Assembly: GCF_000720425.1 (NCBI RefSeq)
Contig: NZ_JOAJ01000001.1
Coordinates: forward strand, 744,001 to 808,000
Direction: 5' to 3'
From: Nocardia rhamnosiphila NBRC 108938
Lineage (GTDB): Bacteria > Actinomycetota > Actinomycetes > Mycobacteriales > Mycobacteriaceae
DNA length: 64,000 nt
Shown here: positions 10,301 through 22,158 of the stretch, piece by piece
Position numbering within the stretch: the stretch's first letter is position 1
Layout of the letters: the number at the start of each line of letters is the position of its first letter
Notes under the pieces: model-generated
Database searches by the model: none
Seen by the model: only the letters and a program-made list of their open reading frames with translations
Told to the model about the DNA's origin: nothing
Made by a program: the position numbers and the translations under genes

Positions 10301-13300
10301 GGCGCGGGCCACACCCGGGCAGGCCCGCAGCACCGCTTCGACCTCGCCGAGTTCGATGCGGAAACCACGGATCTTCACCTGCGCATCGGCCCGGCCCACA
10401 TACTCGAGTGCCGGGCTCCCGTCCGGTTGCCGCGACCAGCGCACCAGGTCGCCGGTCCGATACATCCGCCGTCCCGGCCCCGCGAACGGATCCGCGACGA
10501 ACCGGGCCGCGGTCGTACCCGTCCGGTTGCGATAGCCGCGCGCCAGGCCCGGACCGGCCAGGTACAACTCGCCCACGACCCCGACCGGCACCGGGCGCAA
10601 CCACGTGTCGAGGACGACCTGCCCGACCCCGCGGTGTGGGCGCCCGATCGTCACCGGCTCGTTCGCCACCAGTGGTGCGGAGGCATGGGTTTCGACCGTG
10701 GCCTCCGCGGGACCGTAGTTGTTGAGCAGAGTCCGCCCCGGCGCCCATTGCGACACCAGTTCTGGTGGCGGCACCTCGCCGCCCAGCGCGACCGTTTCGA
10801 GGTACGCCAACCCGGCCGGGTCGATCGTCCCCAGCACCGTGGGAGTGAGCGCGGCATGGGAGACTCGCTCCCGGCGCAGGATCCCGGCCAGCTCGTCACC
10901 GCCGTAGGCGGCCGGGGGTGCTATCACGAGCCGTCCGCCCGACCCGAACGCGCACAGTTGTTCCATGACTGCCACGTCGAAACTCGGTGAGGCGGCATGC
11001 AGGACCCGGGTGGCCGGCCCGATACCGAAACGCGACTGTTGATCGGCGAGCAGATTCGCCAACCCGCGATGCGAGACGACCACACCTTTCGGCACCCCGG
11101 TCGAACCGGACGTGTAGATCACATACGCCACCTGATCGGGCCGCATGGGCAGTGTGCGCTCCGCATCGGTGACCGGTGCCGCCGTCGCGGCCGCGACGTC
11201 CGCGGCCGTCGCCGGTTCGTCGAGGACCAGCCAGTGCACCGGTCCGGGCAGCCGATCCCGCCACTGTGCCGAGGTGATCCCCACCGTCACACCCGAATCG
11301 GCGAGCATGTGCTCGATCCGGCCGGCGGGGTAGGCGGGGTCCACCGGAACGAACGCCGCCCCCGATTTGGCCACCGCCCAGAGTGCCAGCACCGACTCGA
11401 CCGACCGCGGCAACGCCACCGCGACACCGGTTTCCGGTCCGGCGCCCCGGGCGATCAGGCACCGCGCCAGCCGATTCGATTGCGCGTCGAGTTCGCGGTA
11501 GGTCCACCGGCGGTCTCCGCACACCACCGCGACCGCCTCCGGGTCTCGGCCGGCGGCCAGTAGTTCCGGGAGGACCCGCTCGGTCACCGCCGGATCGCCC
11601 GCTACCGAGAGCAGCTCGCGGTACTCCGCCGGGAAGAGCAGCTCCAGCCGGCCCAGCGGCCGATCCGGGTCTGTGACGAGGAGGTCCAGTACGTGCAGTA
11701 TCCGGCGCAATATCGCGGCCGCCGCGTCCTGGTCGAAGAGTTCCGGCAGATACGTGACGCGGAGATGGAGCCGGGTGTCGGTGTGCGCGACCACGCCCAC
11801 CGGGTAGTGGGCGGCGTCGGTACCGGTCACGCCGGCAACCCGCAGGCCGGCGATATCGGTCTCCGCGGTCAGCCCGCCGCGGTCGACCGGATAGGACTCG
11901 AACACCGTCATCGTGTCGAACACCGCCCCCGGCCCGGCGGCATGTTCGACATCGGCCAGGCCCACATGGTGGTGATCGAGCAGGGCGGCCTGCTCCGCCT
12001 GGATCCGCTCCAGCAGGTGTCCCACGCTCTCGGCGGGATCGAGCCGGACCCGCACCGGCAGGGTGTTGACGAACAACCCGATCATCGATTCGATATCCCG
12101 GATCTGCGGGGGACGCCCGGAGACCGTCGACCCGAAGGTCACATCGTCGCGGGAAGTCAACAGGCCCAGCACGATCGCCCACACCCCCTGGACCACCGTA
12201 TTGAGAGTCACTCCCCGGGCCTGTGCGAGGCCGGTCAGCCGCGTGGTCTGGGCCTCGGTCAGTTCGCCGATCACATCACGGGATCCGGTGTAGCCGCGCC
12301 CGGGGTTCGCCGGAGCCACCAGAGTCGGCTCATCGGTACCGTCGAATGCGCGGGCCCAGGCCTCGAGCGCCGCGGTCCGGTCCTGCCCGCCGAGCCAGGC
12401 CAGGAAGTCCCGGTAGGGCCGGACCGGGGGCAGCACCGCGACGTCACCGTCGGTGGCGTAGAGCACCAGCAACTCGCGCAGGAACAGCGGGGTGGACCAG
12501 CCGTCGAGCAATAGGTGATGCTGGGTCAGCACCAGCCGGTAGCTGTCCGGCCCCGTGGTGACCAGCATCCAGCGCAACAGCGGCGGGCGCGCCGGGTCGA
12601 ACCGGGTCGCCCGGTCCGCGGCCGTCAGCAACTCCCACTCCCGGGCTCGCGCGTCGTCGTCCAGACCGGACAGATCGACCTCCGACCAGGGCGCCGCCAC
12701 ACCGCTGTCGACCACCTGGACCGGTCCGATATCGGTGACGAATGCGGTGCGCAGATTCGCATGCCGGTCGAGCAGCAGCTGTCCGGCCCGCCGCAGCCGC
12801 TCCGGATCGACCCGGCCCCGGAGTTCCAGGACCAGCTGCACCACATACGCGTCCGTCGATTCCTCGGCGGCCAGTGCGTGGAACAGCAGACCCTGCTGCA
12901 ACGGGGTCAACGGCCAGATGTCCTGTACTGCGGGATATCTCTGCTCGAGCCGCTCGATCTCGGACTGCCCCAGCGGGATCAGATCCAGATCCGACGGTGT
13001 CAATCCGCCGGCCCCGGGATTCCGGGCGTATGCCGCCAGCGCGGTCAGCACGTCCGACCACGACTGCGCGACCCGGCGGACCTCCGCGGCGTCCAGCACT
13101 CCGGCGGGATACGACCAGATCGCCCGCAGGTGCTGCCGGACCCCGTCGTCGACGATCCGGGCGGTGATATCGAGCGCCGCGGTGACCGGCATATCCGGAT
13201 TCAGCGCATGGGCGAGTACGGCGCCGGAGAAGTCGCCGCCGTCGTCCACCGGCTGCCATGGCTGGGCCTGCTCGCGGGGTCCGGCGAGGATGCGGCCGAG

Positions 13301-16300
13301 GTAGTTGAACCCGATCTGCGGCGTGGGCAGCGCGCGGAGCGCCGGTGCGGTGTCCTCGTTCAGGTAGCGCAGCAGGCCGTAGCCGATGCCGTGGTCCGGG
13401 AAGGCGCGCAACTGTTCCTTGACGGCTTTGACCGCTGCGCCGATCGCCGGCCCGCCGGCGTACGCGTCGTCGAGGTCGATATCGGAAAGATCCAGTCGTA
13501 CGGGGAAACTCGTGGTGAACCAGCCGACCGCCCGCGTCAGATCCGCGCCCGGGACGACCTCTTCCTCGCGGCCGTGGCCTTCGAGACCGATCACCGTCGC
13601 CGCGGGCCGGTTGCCGGCTTCCTCGGGTTCGCGCTCGCGGCGCCACTTCGTCGTCGCCAGCGCCAGCGCGGCCAGCAGGCCGTCGGCCACGGTGCCGTGG
13701 AATGCGGCGGGCATATCGGTCGACAGCGCCGCGGTGACCTCGGCCGAGAGCTCGACCTCTACCGTGCGCACCGTCTCGGCCACATCGACCGCGGGGTCGA
13801 GGGGGCGGGACCCGATCACCGGATCGAGTTCCGCGCACACGGCCTGCCACCGGCCGAGTTCCGCGGTTCGCTCCGGGCGATGAGCTGCCTCGACAAGCCC
13901 GTGCGCCCAGCCGCGCATCGATGTCCCTGCCGGGGCGAGATCGGGTGGTTCGCCGGATTCCGTCCGCGCCCACGCGATCGCGAGGTCCGGCACCAGGACC
14001 CGCCAGGAGACACCGTCGATCGCCGAATGATGCACCAGTATCAGCATCCGGTCCGGTACCGCGGGGTCCACCGGATCGAACCAGACCACCTGCGCCACGA
14101 TGCCCGCACCCGGGTCGAGCCGGTTCGCCGCGGCCGCCGATTCCGCGGCGGTCACGGCGCGGAATCCGGGGCTACCCGGCACCGCCGCGGTGGCCACCCG
14201 ATGGATGATGTCGTCGGATCGGATCGCGCCGACCGGTAACGTCTCCCAGGTCCAGCGTCCGTCGTCGGCCCGGCGTAACCGGGAGCGCAGCATATCGTGC
14301 CGATCGAGGACCGCCTGCACGGTTTCGGCCAGCCGCCGCCGCTCTGTTCCGGTGGGCAGAGCCAGCAGCACGGCCTGGGTGATGCGGCCTGTTCCGGATC
14401 GCGTGTGCTCGGTGAACCAGTGCATGACCGGCGTCAGCGGGATCGGTCCCACACCCGCGCCGGGTGGTTCCACCGAAGCGGAAGCCCGCGCGGCCTCGTC
14501 GTCCCGGACGGCGATCCGGGCCAGCCCGGCGACCGTCCGGTGGTCGAACACCTCGCGCGCGGAGAACAGTACGCCCGCCGTCCGGGCCCGGGTCACCAGC
14601 AGGATCGACATGATGCTGTCGCCGCCGAGCGCGAAGAACGAATCGTCGAGTCCGACGGTGTCGATACCCAGTACATCGGCGAATGCCCCGGCGATGGTGC
14701 GTTCGAGCGGTGTCTGTGGCGCCCGGAATGGTGTGCTGTCCGCGCGGACCGGATCCGGTAGCGCCTTACGATCCAATTTGCCCGCCGGTGTGAGCGGGAC
14801 GTGTTCGAGCACGGTGATCGACGGCGGGATCATATAGGTCGGCAAGCGGCCGCCGAGGAATTCGGTCAGCTGTGCTGTATCGATCGAACGGCCCGGCGCG
14901 GGAACGACATAGGAGGCCAGCGCCACGGCGCCGGAGGGGCTGTGGTGGCCGACGGTGGTGGCGAATCCGACGGACTCGTGAGCGCCCAATACCGCGTCGA
15001 TCTCCCCGAGTTCGATACGCAGGCCGCGGATCTTGACCTGGAAATCCGACCGGCCCAGATACTGGATGGTTCCATTCGCGGTCCACCGGGCCATATCTCC
15101 GGTTCGGTACATCCGCCGACCGGCTTGCCAGGGGCAGGCGATGAAGCGTTCGGCGGTGGTGCCCGGCCGGTGATGGTAGCCGCGGGCGAGCAGCGGGCCC
15201 GCGATATACAGCTCACCCCGGACCCCGGACGGGACAGGCTGCAGCCGCTGGTCCAGAATCCACACCGTGGCACCGCGGATCGGGCCACCGATCGTCACCG
15301 GTTCGCCCGCCACCATCCGGTTCGGCCGGGTCGCGGCGACCGTGAGCTCGGTGGGCCCGTAGGTGTTGAGCACCTCGTGGCCGTGGCTCCAGCGCTGCAC
15401 CAATTCGGTCCCGTAGCTCTCGCCACCGACCATCAGTGTGCGCAGGCGCGGTAGCGGCCATCGGGTGGCGTCGACGGTGGACAGCGCGGAGGGGGTGATG
15501 AGTATGTGACCGACCTGCTCGCGGTCGAGCAGTTCGCCGAGAGCGTCGCCGCCGTTGACCTCACCGGGCGCGATGACCATCGTCGCGCCGGCGGCCAATG
15601 CCGAAAGCAGTTCCAGTATCGAGACGTCGAAGCTCGGCGAGGACAGGCACAGGACGCGCGAACCGGGTCCGATGTGCAGGCCGTCGTGGTGCTCGCTCGC
15701 GACGCCGGCCAGCCCGCGGTGACCGACCGCGACGGCTTTGGGCAGCCCGGTCGACCCGGAGGTGTAGATGACGTAGGCGAGATCGTCGAGGTGCAGCGGG
15801 CGCACCCGGTCGGCGTCGGAGACCGGTCCGGTGCCGTCGTCCCGCTCCGGGGTGTCGTCCGGGGTCGGCCAGTCGATGGTGCCGGGCAGCCGATCGCGTA
15901 CCGAGTCGATCGTCAGACCGAGTACGGCGCCGGAGTCGGTGATCATATGGGTGATCCGGGCAGCCGGATACGCCGGGTCGATCGGCAGGAACGCGGCACC
16001 GGACGCGGCCACCGCGCAGACCGCGAGCACGAAATCCGTGGACCGCGGCATCGCCACCGCGACGATGTCACCGGGACCGGCGCCCCGCCGGATGAGCATC
16101 CGGGCCCATCGGCCGGCGCGTTCACCCAGTTCCCGGTAATCGATCCGGGCACCGTCGCAGACGAGCGCCGTTGCCGCGGGATCCCGGGCGGCACCGACGG
16201 CCAGCAGTTCGGCCAGGGTGCGGGGCGCGACACCGGGCGGGCCGGAACGCGTCAGCAGATCGGCATGTTCGGCGGGTTCGAGCACCTCGATCGATCCCAC

Positions 16301-19300
16301 GGGGACGGCCGGATCGACTGCCACCGCGTCCAATGTCCGAACCCAGCGGCGCACCAGGGATTCGACCGTGCTCGCGTCGAACAGTTCCGTCGAGTAGGTG
16401 ACCGTCACCGCCAGCCCGCCACTCTCGTCGTCGGCCAGCACCAGTTGCAGATCGAATCGTGAGACGTCCTCGGGTAGGTCGAGCACCGATACGTCCAGGC
16501 CGGGCAGTTCCAGATCGGCGCGGGCCAGATTCTGGAAGGCCAGCAGCACCTGGAACAGTGGATGCCGCGACTGGGACCGCTCCGGAGCGAGTTCGTCCAC
16601 CAACTGCTCGAAGGGAACGTCGGCATTCCCGAACGCGGCCAGGTCGATCCGCTCGACCCGGTCGAGGAAGGCGGTGAACGACTCGCCGAGGTCGACCTCC
16701 GTCCGCAGGACCACCGTATTGACGAACATTCCGATCACGTCGTCGAGGACGGCGGCGCCCCGCCCGGCCACCGGCGTACCGATCGCGATATCACCGGAAC
16801 CGCTCGACCGGGCGAGAGTTGCCGCGAGCGCGCCGTGGATCACCATGAACAACGACGAGCTGCGGTTGCGGGCGAACGCGCGCAGCTTTCCCACCAGGTC
16901 CGCGCTCAGCCCGAATCGGTGACTCGCACCCCGGTGGGACCGGGCCGCCGGGCGCGGCCGATCGAACGGCAGGCGCAGCTCCTCCGGTAGATCGGCGAGC
17001 GTTTCCGTCCAGTGGCGGATCTGCCGGGCGCTGAGTGATCCGGGGTCGGCGGGGTCGCCCAGGACAGTGCGCTGCCACAGGGCGTAGTCGGCGTACTGGA
17101 CGGGCAGCGGCGGCCACGACGGTGCCTCGCCACGAACACGGGCGGCATACGCGGTCGCCACATCGCGGGCCAGCGGCGCCATGGAGAAGCCGTCCGCGGC
17201 GATATGGTGCACCACCACGGCCAGCACGTATTCGGTCTCCGTTCCGCCGGTCACGCGGAACAACCGGGTACGCACCGGTACCCGGGCACTCACGTCGAAT
17301 CCCTCGTGTACGAGGTCGGTGATCGCGGCGATCAACCGGTCCGGCCCGACCGGCACCGGGCTCAACTCACGATCGACGGCGTCGACCGATTCGACCACCT
17401 GGGTCAGCGTGCCCTTCCGTTCCGGATAACGCGTCCGCAGCGATTCGTGCCTGCCCACGACATCGGTCATCGCCGCACGGAGGGCGCCGAGGTCGAGTTC
17501 GCCGCGCAGCCGGACCGCGATCGGCATGTTGTAGGCACCGGAGCGGGTGTCGTACTGGTTGAAGAACCACATCCGCTGCTGGGCGGGCGCCAGAGGTACG
17601 AGGTCGGGACGGGGTCCGGCGATCAACGGCGGGCGTTGCCGCCCCGTGCGCATCTGACCCTCCACCTCGATGGCCAGCGCCGACACCCGTGGCGCCTCGA
17701 ACAACAACCGCACCGGGATCTCGGCACCCAGCGCCGTGCCGAGCCGGGCGGCGACACGGGTGGCCGTCAGACTGTCGCCGCCGAGCGCGAAGAAGGAGTC
17801 GTCGAGACCGACGGGGCCGAGACCGAGCACCTCGGCGAAGACTCGTGCGATGGTTCGTTCGACCGGTGTCCCGGGCGGCCGGAACGGCACGGTGCCGGTG
17901 ACGACGGGGTCCGGTAGCGCCTTGCGGTCCAGTTTGCCCGCCGGTGTGAGCGGGATATGCTCGAGCACCGTGATCGAGGGTGGGACCATATAGGACGGCA
18001 GCAGGGCGCGCAGGTGTTCAGTGAGGAACGCGACGTCGATCGAATGATCCGGTGCGGGTACGACATAGGAGGCCAGCGCGGCGGTACCGGAGCCGGTACG
18101 ATGGCCGACGGTGACGGCGAATGCCACGGACTCACAGGCCGCCAGGGCGGTATCGATCTCGCCGAGTTCGATTCGCACGCCCCGGATCTCGACCTGGAAA
18201 TCCGACCGGCCCAGATACTGGAGGGTTTCCGCGGCGGTCCAGCGGACCATGTCCCCGGTGCGATACATCCGCCGGCCGGGATTCCAGGGGCAGGCGACGA
18301 AGCGCGCGGCGGTCGCTCCCGGGCGGTGGTGGTAGCCGCGGGCGAGTAGCGCGCCCGCGATGTACAACTCACCGGCCACGCCCACCGGGACGGGCTCCAG
18401 TCGCCGGTCCAGTACCCACTCCGTGGCACCACGAACCGGGCCGCCGATGGTGACCGGGTCTCCCGGCGCCAACGACGCGCTGTGGTTCGCCATGATCGTG
18501 ACCTCGGTCGGTCCGTAGGCATCGAAGAACTGGCGGCCCCCAACGGCCCAGCGCCGTACCAGCTCCGGCGGGCAGGCGTCACCGGCGGCGACGACGACAC
18601 GCAGGCTGTCCAGGCCGGCCGGATCCACCGAGGCCAATGCGGCCGGGGTCGCCACCGCGTGCGTCACCCGGTGGCGGCGTACCAGATCGGCCAGCTCTCC
18701 GCCGCCGTAGGTACCGTGCTCGGCGATGACCATCGTGGCGCCGGACCCCACCGCGAGAAGTAATTCCCAGACCGAGGCGTCGAAGCTCGGTGAGGCGAGG
18801 TGCAGGGTGCGTGATTCACCGGTGACCGTATAGCGTTCGCGCTGTTCGGCGGTGAGGGCGGCCAGTCCGGCATGTGTCACGGTCACGCCTTTCGGCGTGC
18901 CGGTGGAACCGGAGGTGTATATCAGGTAGGCCGGATGCCCGGGCCGCAGCACAGTGGTCCGGTCGCGGTCGGTGAGCGGCCGGGTGTCGCCGGGCGGGTC
19001 GTGGGCGCCGGGCAGCAGCCAGTCGACGGTGCCGGGGAGTTTCTCGCGCACCGCGTCGACCGTGAGACCGAGTGTGGCACCGGAGTCGGTGATCATATGG
19101 GTGATCCGGGCAGCCGGATACGACGGGTCGATCGGCAGGAACGCGGCACCGGACTTCGCCACCGCCCAGAGGGCGAGAACGGAATCGGGGGAGCGCGGCA
19201 TCGCTACGGCGACGACGCTTTCCGGCCCCGCGCCCCGCGCGATGAGCGCCCTGGCCGATCGGTTGGAGCGCTCGTCCAGCTCCCGGTAATCGATCCGGGT

Positions 19301-21589
19301 ATCGCCGAATACGAGCGCCGGCGCGCCGGGGTCCCGGGCAGCGGCCGCGGCCAGCAGTTCGGGGAAGGTACGGGGCGCCGGGGCGCCGGGGCCGGACCGG
19401 GTCAGCAATCCCGCGCGTTCGGTAGCGTCCAGTATGTCTATCGATCCCACTGCGGCCTCCGGTTCGGCGGCCACCGATTCCAGGATCCGGATCCATCGGT
19501 CCATCAGGGAGTCGACCGTGTCCGCATCGAAGAGGTCCGCCGAGTAGTCGACCGTGACGGTCGATCCGGCGGTGCCGGCGTCGGACACCGCGACCCGCAG
19601 ATCGAGCCCCGGTGCCTCGAGAAGGTCCGTTGCCGCGGCGTCCGGATCACTCGGGTCCGGCTCCGCGTGTGGTGGGCTCCCACAGGCCACCATGACCTGG
19701 AACAGCGGATGCCGTGCCGGTGACCGGGGTGGGCGCAGCTCCTCGACCAGCCGCGCGAACGGGATCCCGGCATGGTCGAACGCGGTCGAATCGATCCGTG
19801 CCACGCGGTCGAGAAACCCGGTGAACGGTTCACCGGAATCTATTTCGGTCCGCAGCACCACCGCATCGTCGAACGCCGGGCCCGCCCCGGCCGCGGCGCG
19901 GGCGCCGCGCCGGGCCACGGGGGCGCCGACCGCGATATCACCGGAACCGCTCAACCGGGCGAGCAGCACCGCCGTCGCGGCGTGGACCACCGTGAACAAC
20001 GAGGTGCCGCGATCCCGTGCGAATCCTTCCAGCGCACCGACCAGCTCCGCGCCCAATCCGAGCCGGCGGCGCCCGCGCCGGTCCGACGCCACCGCCGGAC
20101 GCGGCCGATCGAACGGTAGCGGCAGCTCCTCCGGTAGGTCGGCGAGCGTGGCCTGCCAGAACGCGAGGGTTTCGCGGCGGCGCCGGATCCGGGCGCCGGT
20201 CCGGGCACTGTCGGGGTGGACGTGTCCGAGGCCGATGTCCGGCCCGGCGGCCGCGAAGGCATCCAGGAACTGCGCGAATCCGGTGCGGTGTGCCGCCACT
20301 TCGGACTCGGTGTAGAGGTCGGGGTTGGCCATGAAGTGCAGGATCGTCCGCGGTGGATCGCCGGTCTGATAGAGATCGACCAGCAGATCGTCGACCGGTC
20401 CGGAACTGAGGATATGGAATTCCCCGGTGACCGGCCCGAACCGTATCTTCTGGGGGAAGAACATGACATTCACCATCGGGCCGGCGTAGCGATGCTCTCC
20501 GTTGTTGCCGGCGGCGGCGCGGATATCGTAGAGGCCGCAGCGCTGATGCCGCAGGGCGCCGATCAGGTCGGATTGCACGTGCCGCACCAGCGTTGCCACC
20601 GTGTCTCCGTTGCCGAGCGCGATCGGGAACGGCGCGACATTGACGAACACGCCCCCGGAGCGCCGTAGTACGGCGTTGGTGCGCCCCGATACCGGGATAT
20701 CGACCAAGACGTCGTCCCGGCCGGTCATCCGGGCCAGATAACACCCGAAGGCGGCGATCACCACGGCGGCCGGGCTCGCGGCCAGCGCTGTCGCGGACCG
20801 GTCTATCCGGGCCACCGTCTCCGGCGCCAGTTCGCCGAGCACGGTCACACTTTCCGCGCACGCTGGTGCGTAACCGGTCGCGAGACTCGATCCCTCCTTC
20901 GCATCGGCGAGCCGCTCCAGCCAATACGCCCGGTCATCGGTGAACCTCTTCGACTCCCGATAGCTGCGATCCGCTTCGTACAAGGTACGCAGATCCGCCG
21001 CCCGGCACGGCTCCACCGGGGCATCGCGCTCCGCGGTCCCGTTCTGCACCGCCGCGGTGTACAGCGCCGCGACCCGGTTCACCATGGTCATCGCGCCGTA
21101 GCCGTCCAGCGCGACGTGGTGAACCCGGTTGTACCACAGGTAATGTCTGTCGCCGACCTGCAACAGCGCCCCGGCGAACAGGCGGTCCCGGAGTATATCG
21201 AGAGGTGCCGTGTATTCGCGGCGCATCCACTGAATACCCGCCGCCATCGGATCCGGTTCGCCCCGCATATCGAGGACCGGCCCCGTCGACGCCAGATACG
21301 GGTCGTACAACTGCTGCGGTTCACCGCCGTTTTCCACCAGACGTAGGTAGCCGGATTGGAATTCGTGGCCCGCTCGAAGCAGACTACGGCGCAGCAGCTC
21401 GATATCCAGGTCCCCGTGTAGTTCGATGTACTGCGCCTCGGATATCGGGATATCCGGGCGCAGCTGCTGCGCGAGCCACAGCCCCCGCTGCCCGGCGGAC
21501 AGGGGAACGGGATTTCCGACCGTAGTCCCGGACCGGGCCGTCCCGTTTCCGCCCGATCCTGGCTCGAAATAGGGGTCCGAGCGGTTCAT
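4379..21589 (-). CDS. Four-module non-ribosomal peptide synthetase with terminal thioesterase
   Basis: About 5,736 residues, one frame. Start is ATG 21589 because GGAGGAGAGCT directly precedes it; the frame extends 51 codons upstream without a ribosome site. Approximate domains: starter C 15-450 (HHVALDG at ~156); half C 465-725 with no HHxxxDG; A1 737-1225; T1 (GGDSL ~1272); C2 1335-1765 (HHIAADG ~1459); A2 1784-2270; T2 ~2325; E1 2380-2866 ([10 protein letters not shown] ~2518); C3 2877-3330 (HHLLLDG ~3023); A3 3334-3834; T3 ~3880; E2 3934-4407 ([10 protein letters not shown] ~4071); C4 4414-4867 (HHLLIDG ~4560); A4 4877-5370; T4 (GGNSL ~5409); TE 5460-5730 (GYSLGG ~5546). C3 and C4 follow E domains, so residues 2 and 3 should be D. 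By-eye specificity codes: DAWVVAAIM-K, DVLLMGTVA-K, DVMAAGNVE-K, DVLAVGTIM-K; only the first (PheA-like, aromatic) suggests a substrate. The starter C resembles EntF-type domains and may accept an acyl or aryl group. No MbtH gene lies in the window. Product unknown. Confidence 0.97.
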   Translation of the reverse strand: MNRSDPYFEPGSGGNGTARSGTTVGNPVPLSAGQRGLWLAQQLRPDIPISEAQYIELHGDLDIELLRRSLLRAGHEFQSGYLRLVENGGEPQQLYDPYLASTGPVLDMRGEPDPMAAGIQWMRREYTAPLDILRDRLFAGALLQVGDRHYLWYNRVHHVALDGYGAMTMVNRVAALYTAAVQNGTAERDAPVEPCRAADLRTLYEADRSYRESKRFTDDRAYWLERLADAKEGSSLATGYAPACAESVTVLGELAPETVARIDRSATALAASPAAVVIAAFGCYLARMTGRDDVLVDIPVSGRTNAVLRRSGGVFVNVAPFPIALGNGDTVATLVRHVQSDLIGALRHQRCGLYDIRAAAGNNGEHRYAGPMVNVMFFPQKIRFGPVTGEFHILSSGPVDDLLVDLYQTGDPPRTILHFMANPDLYTESEVAAHRTGFAQFLDAFAAAGPDIGLGHVHPDSARTGARIRRRRETLAFWQATLADLPEELPLPFDRPRPAVASDRRGRRRLGLGAELVGALEGFARDRGTSLFTVVHAATAVLLARLSGSGDIAVGAPVARRGARAAAGAGPAFDDAVVLRTEIDSGEPFTGFLDRVARIDSTAFDHAGIPFARLVEELRPPRSPARHPLFQVMVACGSPPHAEPDPSDPDAAATDLLEAPGLDLRVAVSDAGTAGSTVTVDYSADLFDADTVDSLMDRWIRILESVAAEPEAAVGSIDILDATERAGLLTRSGPGAPAPRTFPELLAAAAARDPGAPALVFGDTRIDYRELDERSNRSARALIARGAGPESVVAVAMPRSPDSVLALWAVAKSGAAFLPIDPSYPAARITHMITDSGATLGLTVDAVREKLPGTVDWLLPGAHDPPGDTRPLTDRDRTTVLRPGHPAYLIYTSGSTGTPKGVTVTHAGLAALTAEQRERYTVTGESRTLHLASPSFDASVWELLLAVGSGATMVIAEHGTYGGGELADLVRRHRVTHAVATPAALASVDPAGLDSLRVVVAAGDACPPELVRRWAVGGRQFFDAYGPTEVTIMANHSASLAPGDPVTIGGPVRGATEWVLDRRLEPVPVGVAGELYIAGALLARGYHHRPGATAARFVACPWNPGRRMYRTGDMVRWTAAETLQYLGRSDFQVEIRGVRIELGEIDTALAACESVAFAVTVGHRTGSGTAALASYVVPAPDHSIDVAFLTEHLRALLPSYMVPPSITVLEHIPLTPAGKLDRKALPDPVVTGTVPFRPPGTPVERTIARVFAEVLGLGPVGLDDSFFALGGDSLTATRVAARLGTALGAEIPVRLLFEAPRVSALAIEVEGQMRTGRQRPPLIAGPRPDLVPLAPAQQRMWFFNQYDTRSGAYNMPIAVRLRGELDLGALRAAMTDVVGRHESLRTRYPERKGTLTQVVESVDAVDRELSPVPVGPDRLIAAITDLVHEGFDVSARVPVRTRLFRVTGGTETEYVLAVVVHHIAADGFSMAPLARDVATAYAARVRGEAPSWPPLPVQYADYALWQRTVLGDPADPGSLSARQIRHWTETLADLPEELRLPFDRPRPAARSHRGASHRFGLSADLVGKLRAFARNRSSSLFMVIHGALAATLARSSGSGDIAIGTPVAGRGAAVLDDVIGMFVNTVVLRTEVDLGESFTAFLDRVERIDLAAFGNADVPFEQLVDELAPERSQSRHPLFQVLLAFQNLARADLELPGLDVSVLDLPEDVSRFDLQLVLADDESGGLAVTVTYSTELFDASTVESLVRRWVRTLDAVAVDPAVPVGSIEVLEPAEHADLLTRSGPPGVAPRTLAELLAVGAARDPAATALVCDGARIDYRELGERAGRWARMLIRRGAGPGDIVAVAMPRSTDFVLAVCAVAASGAAFLPIDPAYPAARITHMITDSGAVLGLTIDSVRDRLPGTIDWPTPDDTPERDDGTGPVSDADRVRPLHLDDLAYVIYTSGSTGLPKAVAVGHRGLAGVASEHHDGLHIGPGSRVLCLSSPSFDVSILELLSALAAGATMVIAPGEVNGGDALGELLDREQVGHILITPSALSTVDATRWPLPRLRTLMVGGESYGTELVQRWSHGHEVLNTYGPTELTVAATRPNRMVAGEPVTIGGPIRGATVWILDQRLQPVPSGVRGELYIAGPLLARGYHHRPGTTAERFIACPWQAGRRMYRTGDMARWTANGTIQYLGRSDFQVKIRGLRIELGEIDAVLGAHESVGFATTVGHHSPSGAVALASYVVPAPGRSIDTAQLTEFLGGRLPTYMIPPSITVLEHVPLTPAGKLDRKALPDPVRADSTPFRAPQTPLERTIAGAFADVLGIDTVGLDDSFFALGGDSIMSILLVTRARTAGVLFSAREVFDHRTVAGLARIAVRDDEAARASASVEPPGAGVGPIPLTPVMHWFTEHTRSGTGRITQAVLLALPTGTERRRLAETVQAVLDRHDMLRSRLRRADDGRWTWETLPVGAIRSDDIIHRVATAAVPGSPGFRAVTAAESAAAANRLDPGAGIVAQVVWFDPVDPAVPDRMLILVHHSAIDGVSWRVLVPDLAIAWARTESGEPPDLAPAGTSMRGWAHGLVEAAHRPERTAELGRWQAVCAELDPVIGSRPLDPAVDVAETVRTVEVELSAEVTAALSTDMPAAFHGTVADGLLAALALATTKWRREREPEEAGNRPAATVIGLEGHGREEEVVPGADLTRAVGWFTTSFPVRLDLSDIDLDDAYAGGPAIGAAVKAVKEQLRAFPDHGIGYGLLRYLNEDTAPALRALPTPQIGFNYLGRILAGPREQAQPWQPVDDGGDFSGAVLAHALNPDMPVTAALDITARIVDDGVRQHLRAIWSYPAGVLDAAEVRRVAQSWSDVLTALAAYARNPGAGGLTPSDLDLIPLGQSEIERLEQRYPAVQDIWPLTPLQQGLLFHALAAEESTDAYVVQLVLELRGRVDPERLRRAGQLLLDRHANLRTAFVTDIGPVQVVDSGVAAPWSEVDLSGLDDDARAREWELLTAADRATRFDPARPPLLRWMLVTTGPDSYRLVLTQHHLLLDGWSTPLFLRELLVLYATDGDVAVLPPVRPYRDFLAWLGGQDRTAALEAWARAFDGTDEPTLVAPANPGRGYTGSRDVIGELTEAQTTRLTGLAQARGVTLNTVVQGVWAIVLGLLTSRDDVTFGSTVSGRPPQIRDIESMIGLFVNTLPVRVRLDPAESVGHLLERIQAEQAALLDHHHVGLADVEHAAGPGAVFDTMTVFESYPVDRGGLTAETDIAGLRVAGVTGTDAAHYPVGVVAHTDTRLHLRVTYLPELFDQDAAAAILRRILHVLDLLVTDPDRPLGRLELLFPAEYRELLSVAGDPAVTERVLPELLAAGRDPEAVAVVCGDRRWTYRELDAQSNRLARCLIARGAGPETGVAVALPRSVESVLALWAVAKSGAAFVPVDPAYPAGRIEHMLADSGVTVGITSAQWRDRLPGPVHWLVLDEPATAADVAAATAAPVTDAERTLPMRPDQVAYVIYTSGSTGVPKGVVVSHRGLANLLADQQSRFGIGPATRVLHAASPSFDVAVMEQLCAFGSGGRLVIAPPAAYGGDELAGILRRERVSHAALTPTVLGTIDPAGLAYLETVALGGEVPPPELVSQWAPGRTLLNNYGPAEATVETHASAPLVANEPVTIGRPHRGVGQVVLDTWLRPVPVGVVGELYLAGPGLARGYRNRTGTTAARFVADPFAGPGRRMYRTGDLVRWSRQPDGSPALEYVGRADAQVKIRGFRIELGEVEAVLRACPGVARAAAAVHRDPATGDRLIGYVVPEPGAEIDPATVLADAGERLAAHMVPAQAMVLDALPLTATGKLDRAALPAPDLTAARTVSRAPVTGSEKTLARLFGEVLGLDEVGADDSFFALGGDSIMAIQLVTRARAVGLVFSAGAVFDHRTVAGLARIAVPDSGAAAPSRPAELPGGGVGPVSLTPIMCWMFERGGFDRFCQWVELTLPADIDAAGIGATVQAVLDHHDMLRARLYPDPAHPSGWALRVEPAAVSAAALIRHVPADSAPGSSAFAALTAAEADAAAGRLDPAAGVVLQLVWLDPAGEPGRLLVVAHHLVVDGVSWQILVPDLAAAWAQVRAGQRPHLAPVGTSMRRWADALHTAAGDHGELDRWRSALGTGDPPLGSRPMDPAVDTQATVATAQITLSPAVTHDVLTTLPRAFRGNVDDALLTGLALALARWRHRRGVTSAETLLTLESHGRHDTVLPGADLTRTVGWFTTTYPVRLDLSGIDIGDAFAAGAAAGAAVKSVKEQLRQVPRHGTGFGLLRYLDSETARELRALPTPQVSFNYLGRFDTLPAAASAEWMPAGPRAAGGAQNPEAPAAALLGINAATTDTPGGPALTAAWEYPTGVLDPVQVTELMELWRDAMTALATHAARPGSGGPTPSDIDLLDLDQSTIDRLAARQPGLDDIWPVTPLQAGLLFHAQLAAGDLDAYVVQLCLELGGTIDADRLRRAVRDLLGRHPNLRTAFDRDSAGRPVQVVRRHVDVPFGRIGLPGRDEAALELERIMAADRRAGFDPAGPPLLRLTLIDLAPQRYRLLVSMHHLLIDGWSTPLLIRELLQLYVGDGDPALLPPPVRPYRDYLAWLRAQDRDAADDAWARAFTGAVEPTLLAPADRGRRQTAAGREVHRQLSEDRTTALVTVAQRQEVTLNTIVQAAWAIVLATETGREDVVFGATVSGRPPQLEGIESMVGLFVDTVPVRVRLAPGDTLARLLRRIRAEQTALLDHQHLGLARIQNVAGPGALFDTVTVFESYPIDRTGLSEAADLAGLRVLGVHGRDAAHYPLGLIVEHGTRLRLGFEYLPELFTADRIEALADRVLRVLDAVAEHVDLPLTRLRLLSPDEQAALVPVRGRPGTALSVLPQVLTSAMTPDTEAVADDGVRLTYRELDERSNRWARVLLDAGVGPESFVALVLPRSVDAVVAVWAVAKTGGAFVQLDPADPDDRIARILTDSGATTGLTSADVRHRLPDTVDWLTLDSPSFATATAAASPAAITDSARATVLRPEHPAYLIYTSGSTGTPKGVVVTHAGTANLAAEARERFGLTSASRVLAAASPSFDVSILEWLGAAAAGATAVLAPARVVAGAELAAAIDAGHITHAALTPTVLASLDPGTLGTLETVVLGGETCPPELAARWTTDHTVINTYGATETTIMSCAAAPLGTAPEGPLPIGGPIRGFTAVVLDRGLRPVPPGAVGELYLSGPGLARGYHRRPATTAAGFVPDPYGPPGTRMYRTGDLVAWNADGSLRYAGRSDRQLEIAGNRVEPGEVEAALRSGPDIDQAAVTVHDRDDGTGRLVGYVVPAPGTTPDIPALTTYLATRLPTQMIPAAVLTLDRLPLTATGKLDYRALPAPDRRSAVYRPPATPLETTVCDAFAGILELERAGADDNFFDLGGNSLDAARLAARLGETTGADMPLHWVFTDPTPQALAHRIESRHLGDEPAPEDVFAVLLPLRGTGHGPPLFCVHPAIGLAWGFSGLVRYLDSDRPIHGLQSPALTEPDTQFATLDRLADRYVQEIRAVQPHGPYHLLGYSLGGTIAHAIAVRLRRDGEPVATLAMMDTRVVTADSVRAPTPTIGEMLTEAGAADPDSAELTMAAAAELLHRQGGFGTLLTAEHLTRLHRDYTRLVDLTWHHRPGLFDGDLIYFRAAPERTDDGAAPALAWADHITGRITEHRIPIRHEQMTAPDALRAIGLALTQHFHSVRTSPSPGPDSSKDKRS
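15930..16003 (-). repeat. Near-identical A-domain segment, copy in A2
   Basis: This 74-bp stretch encoding the A-domain region around [16 protein letters not shown] matches 19080-19153 in A1 at 73 of 74 bases by my reading. Identity this high, including third positions, points to recent duplication or gene conversion between modules 1 and 2. It is part of the NRPS coding sequence and not an independent element. Confidence 0.85.
19080..19153 (-). repeat. Near-identical A-domain segment, copy in A1
   Basis: Partner of the A2 segment at 15930-16003; one base differs (cga here, cgc there), changing Ala to Ser at that codon on the coding strand. It lies within A1 coding sequence. Confidence 0.85.
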
Positions 21590-22158
21590 AGCTCTCCTCC
21601 ATAAGCGGCCGCCCTCAGTGTAAGCAGAGGTTTTTGCCCGAGTACAGACCGAAATTTCGTTTAGCGCCCCGAGTTCTTTCCCGCAGCCCCGAAATCGGCA
21701 GCGTGTGCCGTAACCGGATCCAGTCTTTACGGTATCGATCATGTCGAGCTTCGTGCGAAATACCGGAAGACGTCACGCTCCGATAAACAACGTCCCGGTA
21801 ATTCGTTACACCTGGTCGACACTTTGTCCGCCTGAACCGGCTACCGGCCTGACGCAGCAAGAGTTTTCGTACCCAAAGTCCGGTTCGGTCGACCGGGTAA
21901 CCCTCGGATGTCATCCGGCCGTTCGGTACGCGCGGCGCCTTATGGTTTCTTCACCACGTGGCCGGCTCTTATCGAATACACGACATCGTCCGATAGTGGT
22001 GCGACACCCGGCGGACGATGGAATCGCGGCAGCGCTGCGAGATAATGGAATACGGCTACCGCGACATACTTCGAGGTATCACGTACCCGAAATGCGAGCT
22101 CGGTGGCTTTTGTCCGATTTTTCGGTGGCGTCCTATCGGCAGCGACGAGGAGACCGAA
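21590..22158. promoter_or_regulatory. Divergent intergenic region between NRPS and oxidoreductase operon
   Basis: 569 bp without a convincing gene. It is richer in A/T than its flanks and must hold the promoters of both directions. A perfect 10-bp palindrome CGAAATTTCG sits at 21650-21659, about 65 bp upstream of the NRPS start, and a longer inverted repeat lies at 21985-22019. I looked for an IdeR/Fur-type box, expected for a siderophore NRPS, and found none. Open frames crossing the region lack ribosome sites. Confidence 0.6.
21985..22019. promoter_or_regulatory. Inverted repeat upstream of the cytochrome b fusion gene
   Basis: ATCGTCCG at 21985-21992 and CGGACGAT at 22012-22019 form a perfect 8-bp inverted repeat with a 19-bp spacer, about 140 bp upstream of the start at 22159. 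It could be a regulator site or a transcript hairpin; no regulator gene is adjacent. Confidence 0.35.

Noticed and set aside
21590..22158. IdeR/Fur iron box for a siderophore NRPS
   Set aside because: No 19-bp TTAGGTTAG-type palindrome found by eye; siderophore function therefore not claimed.
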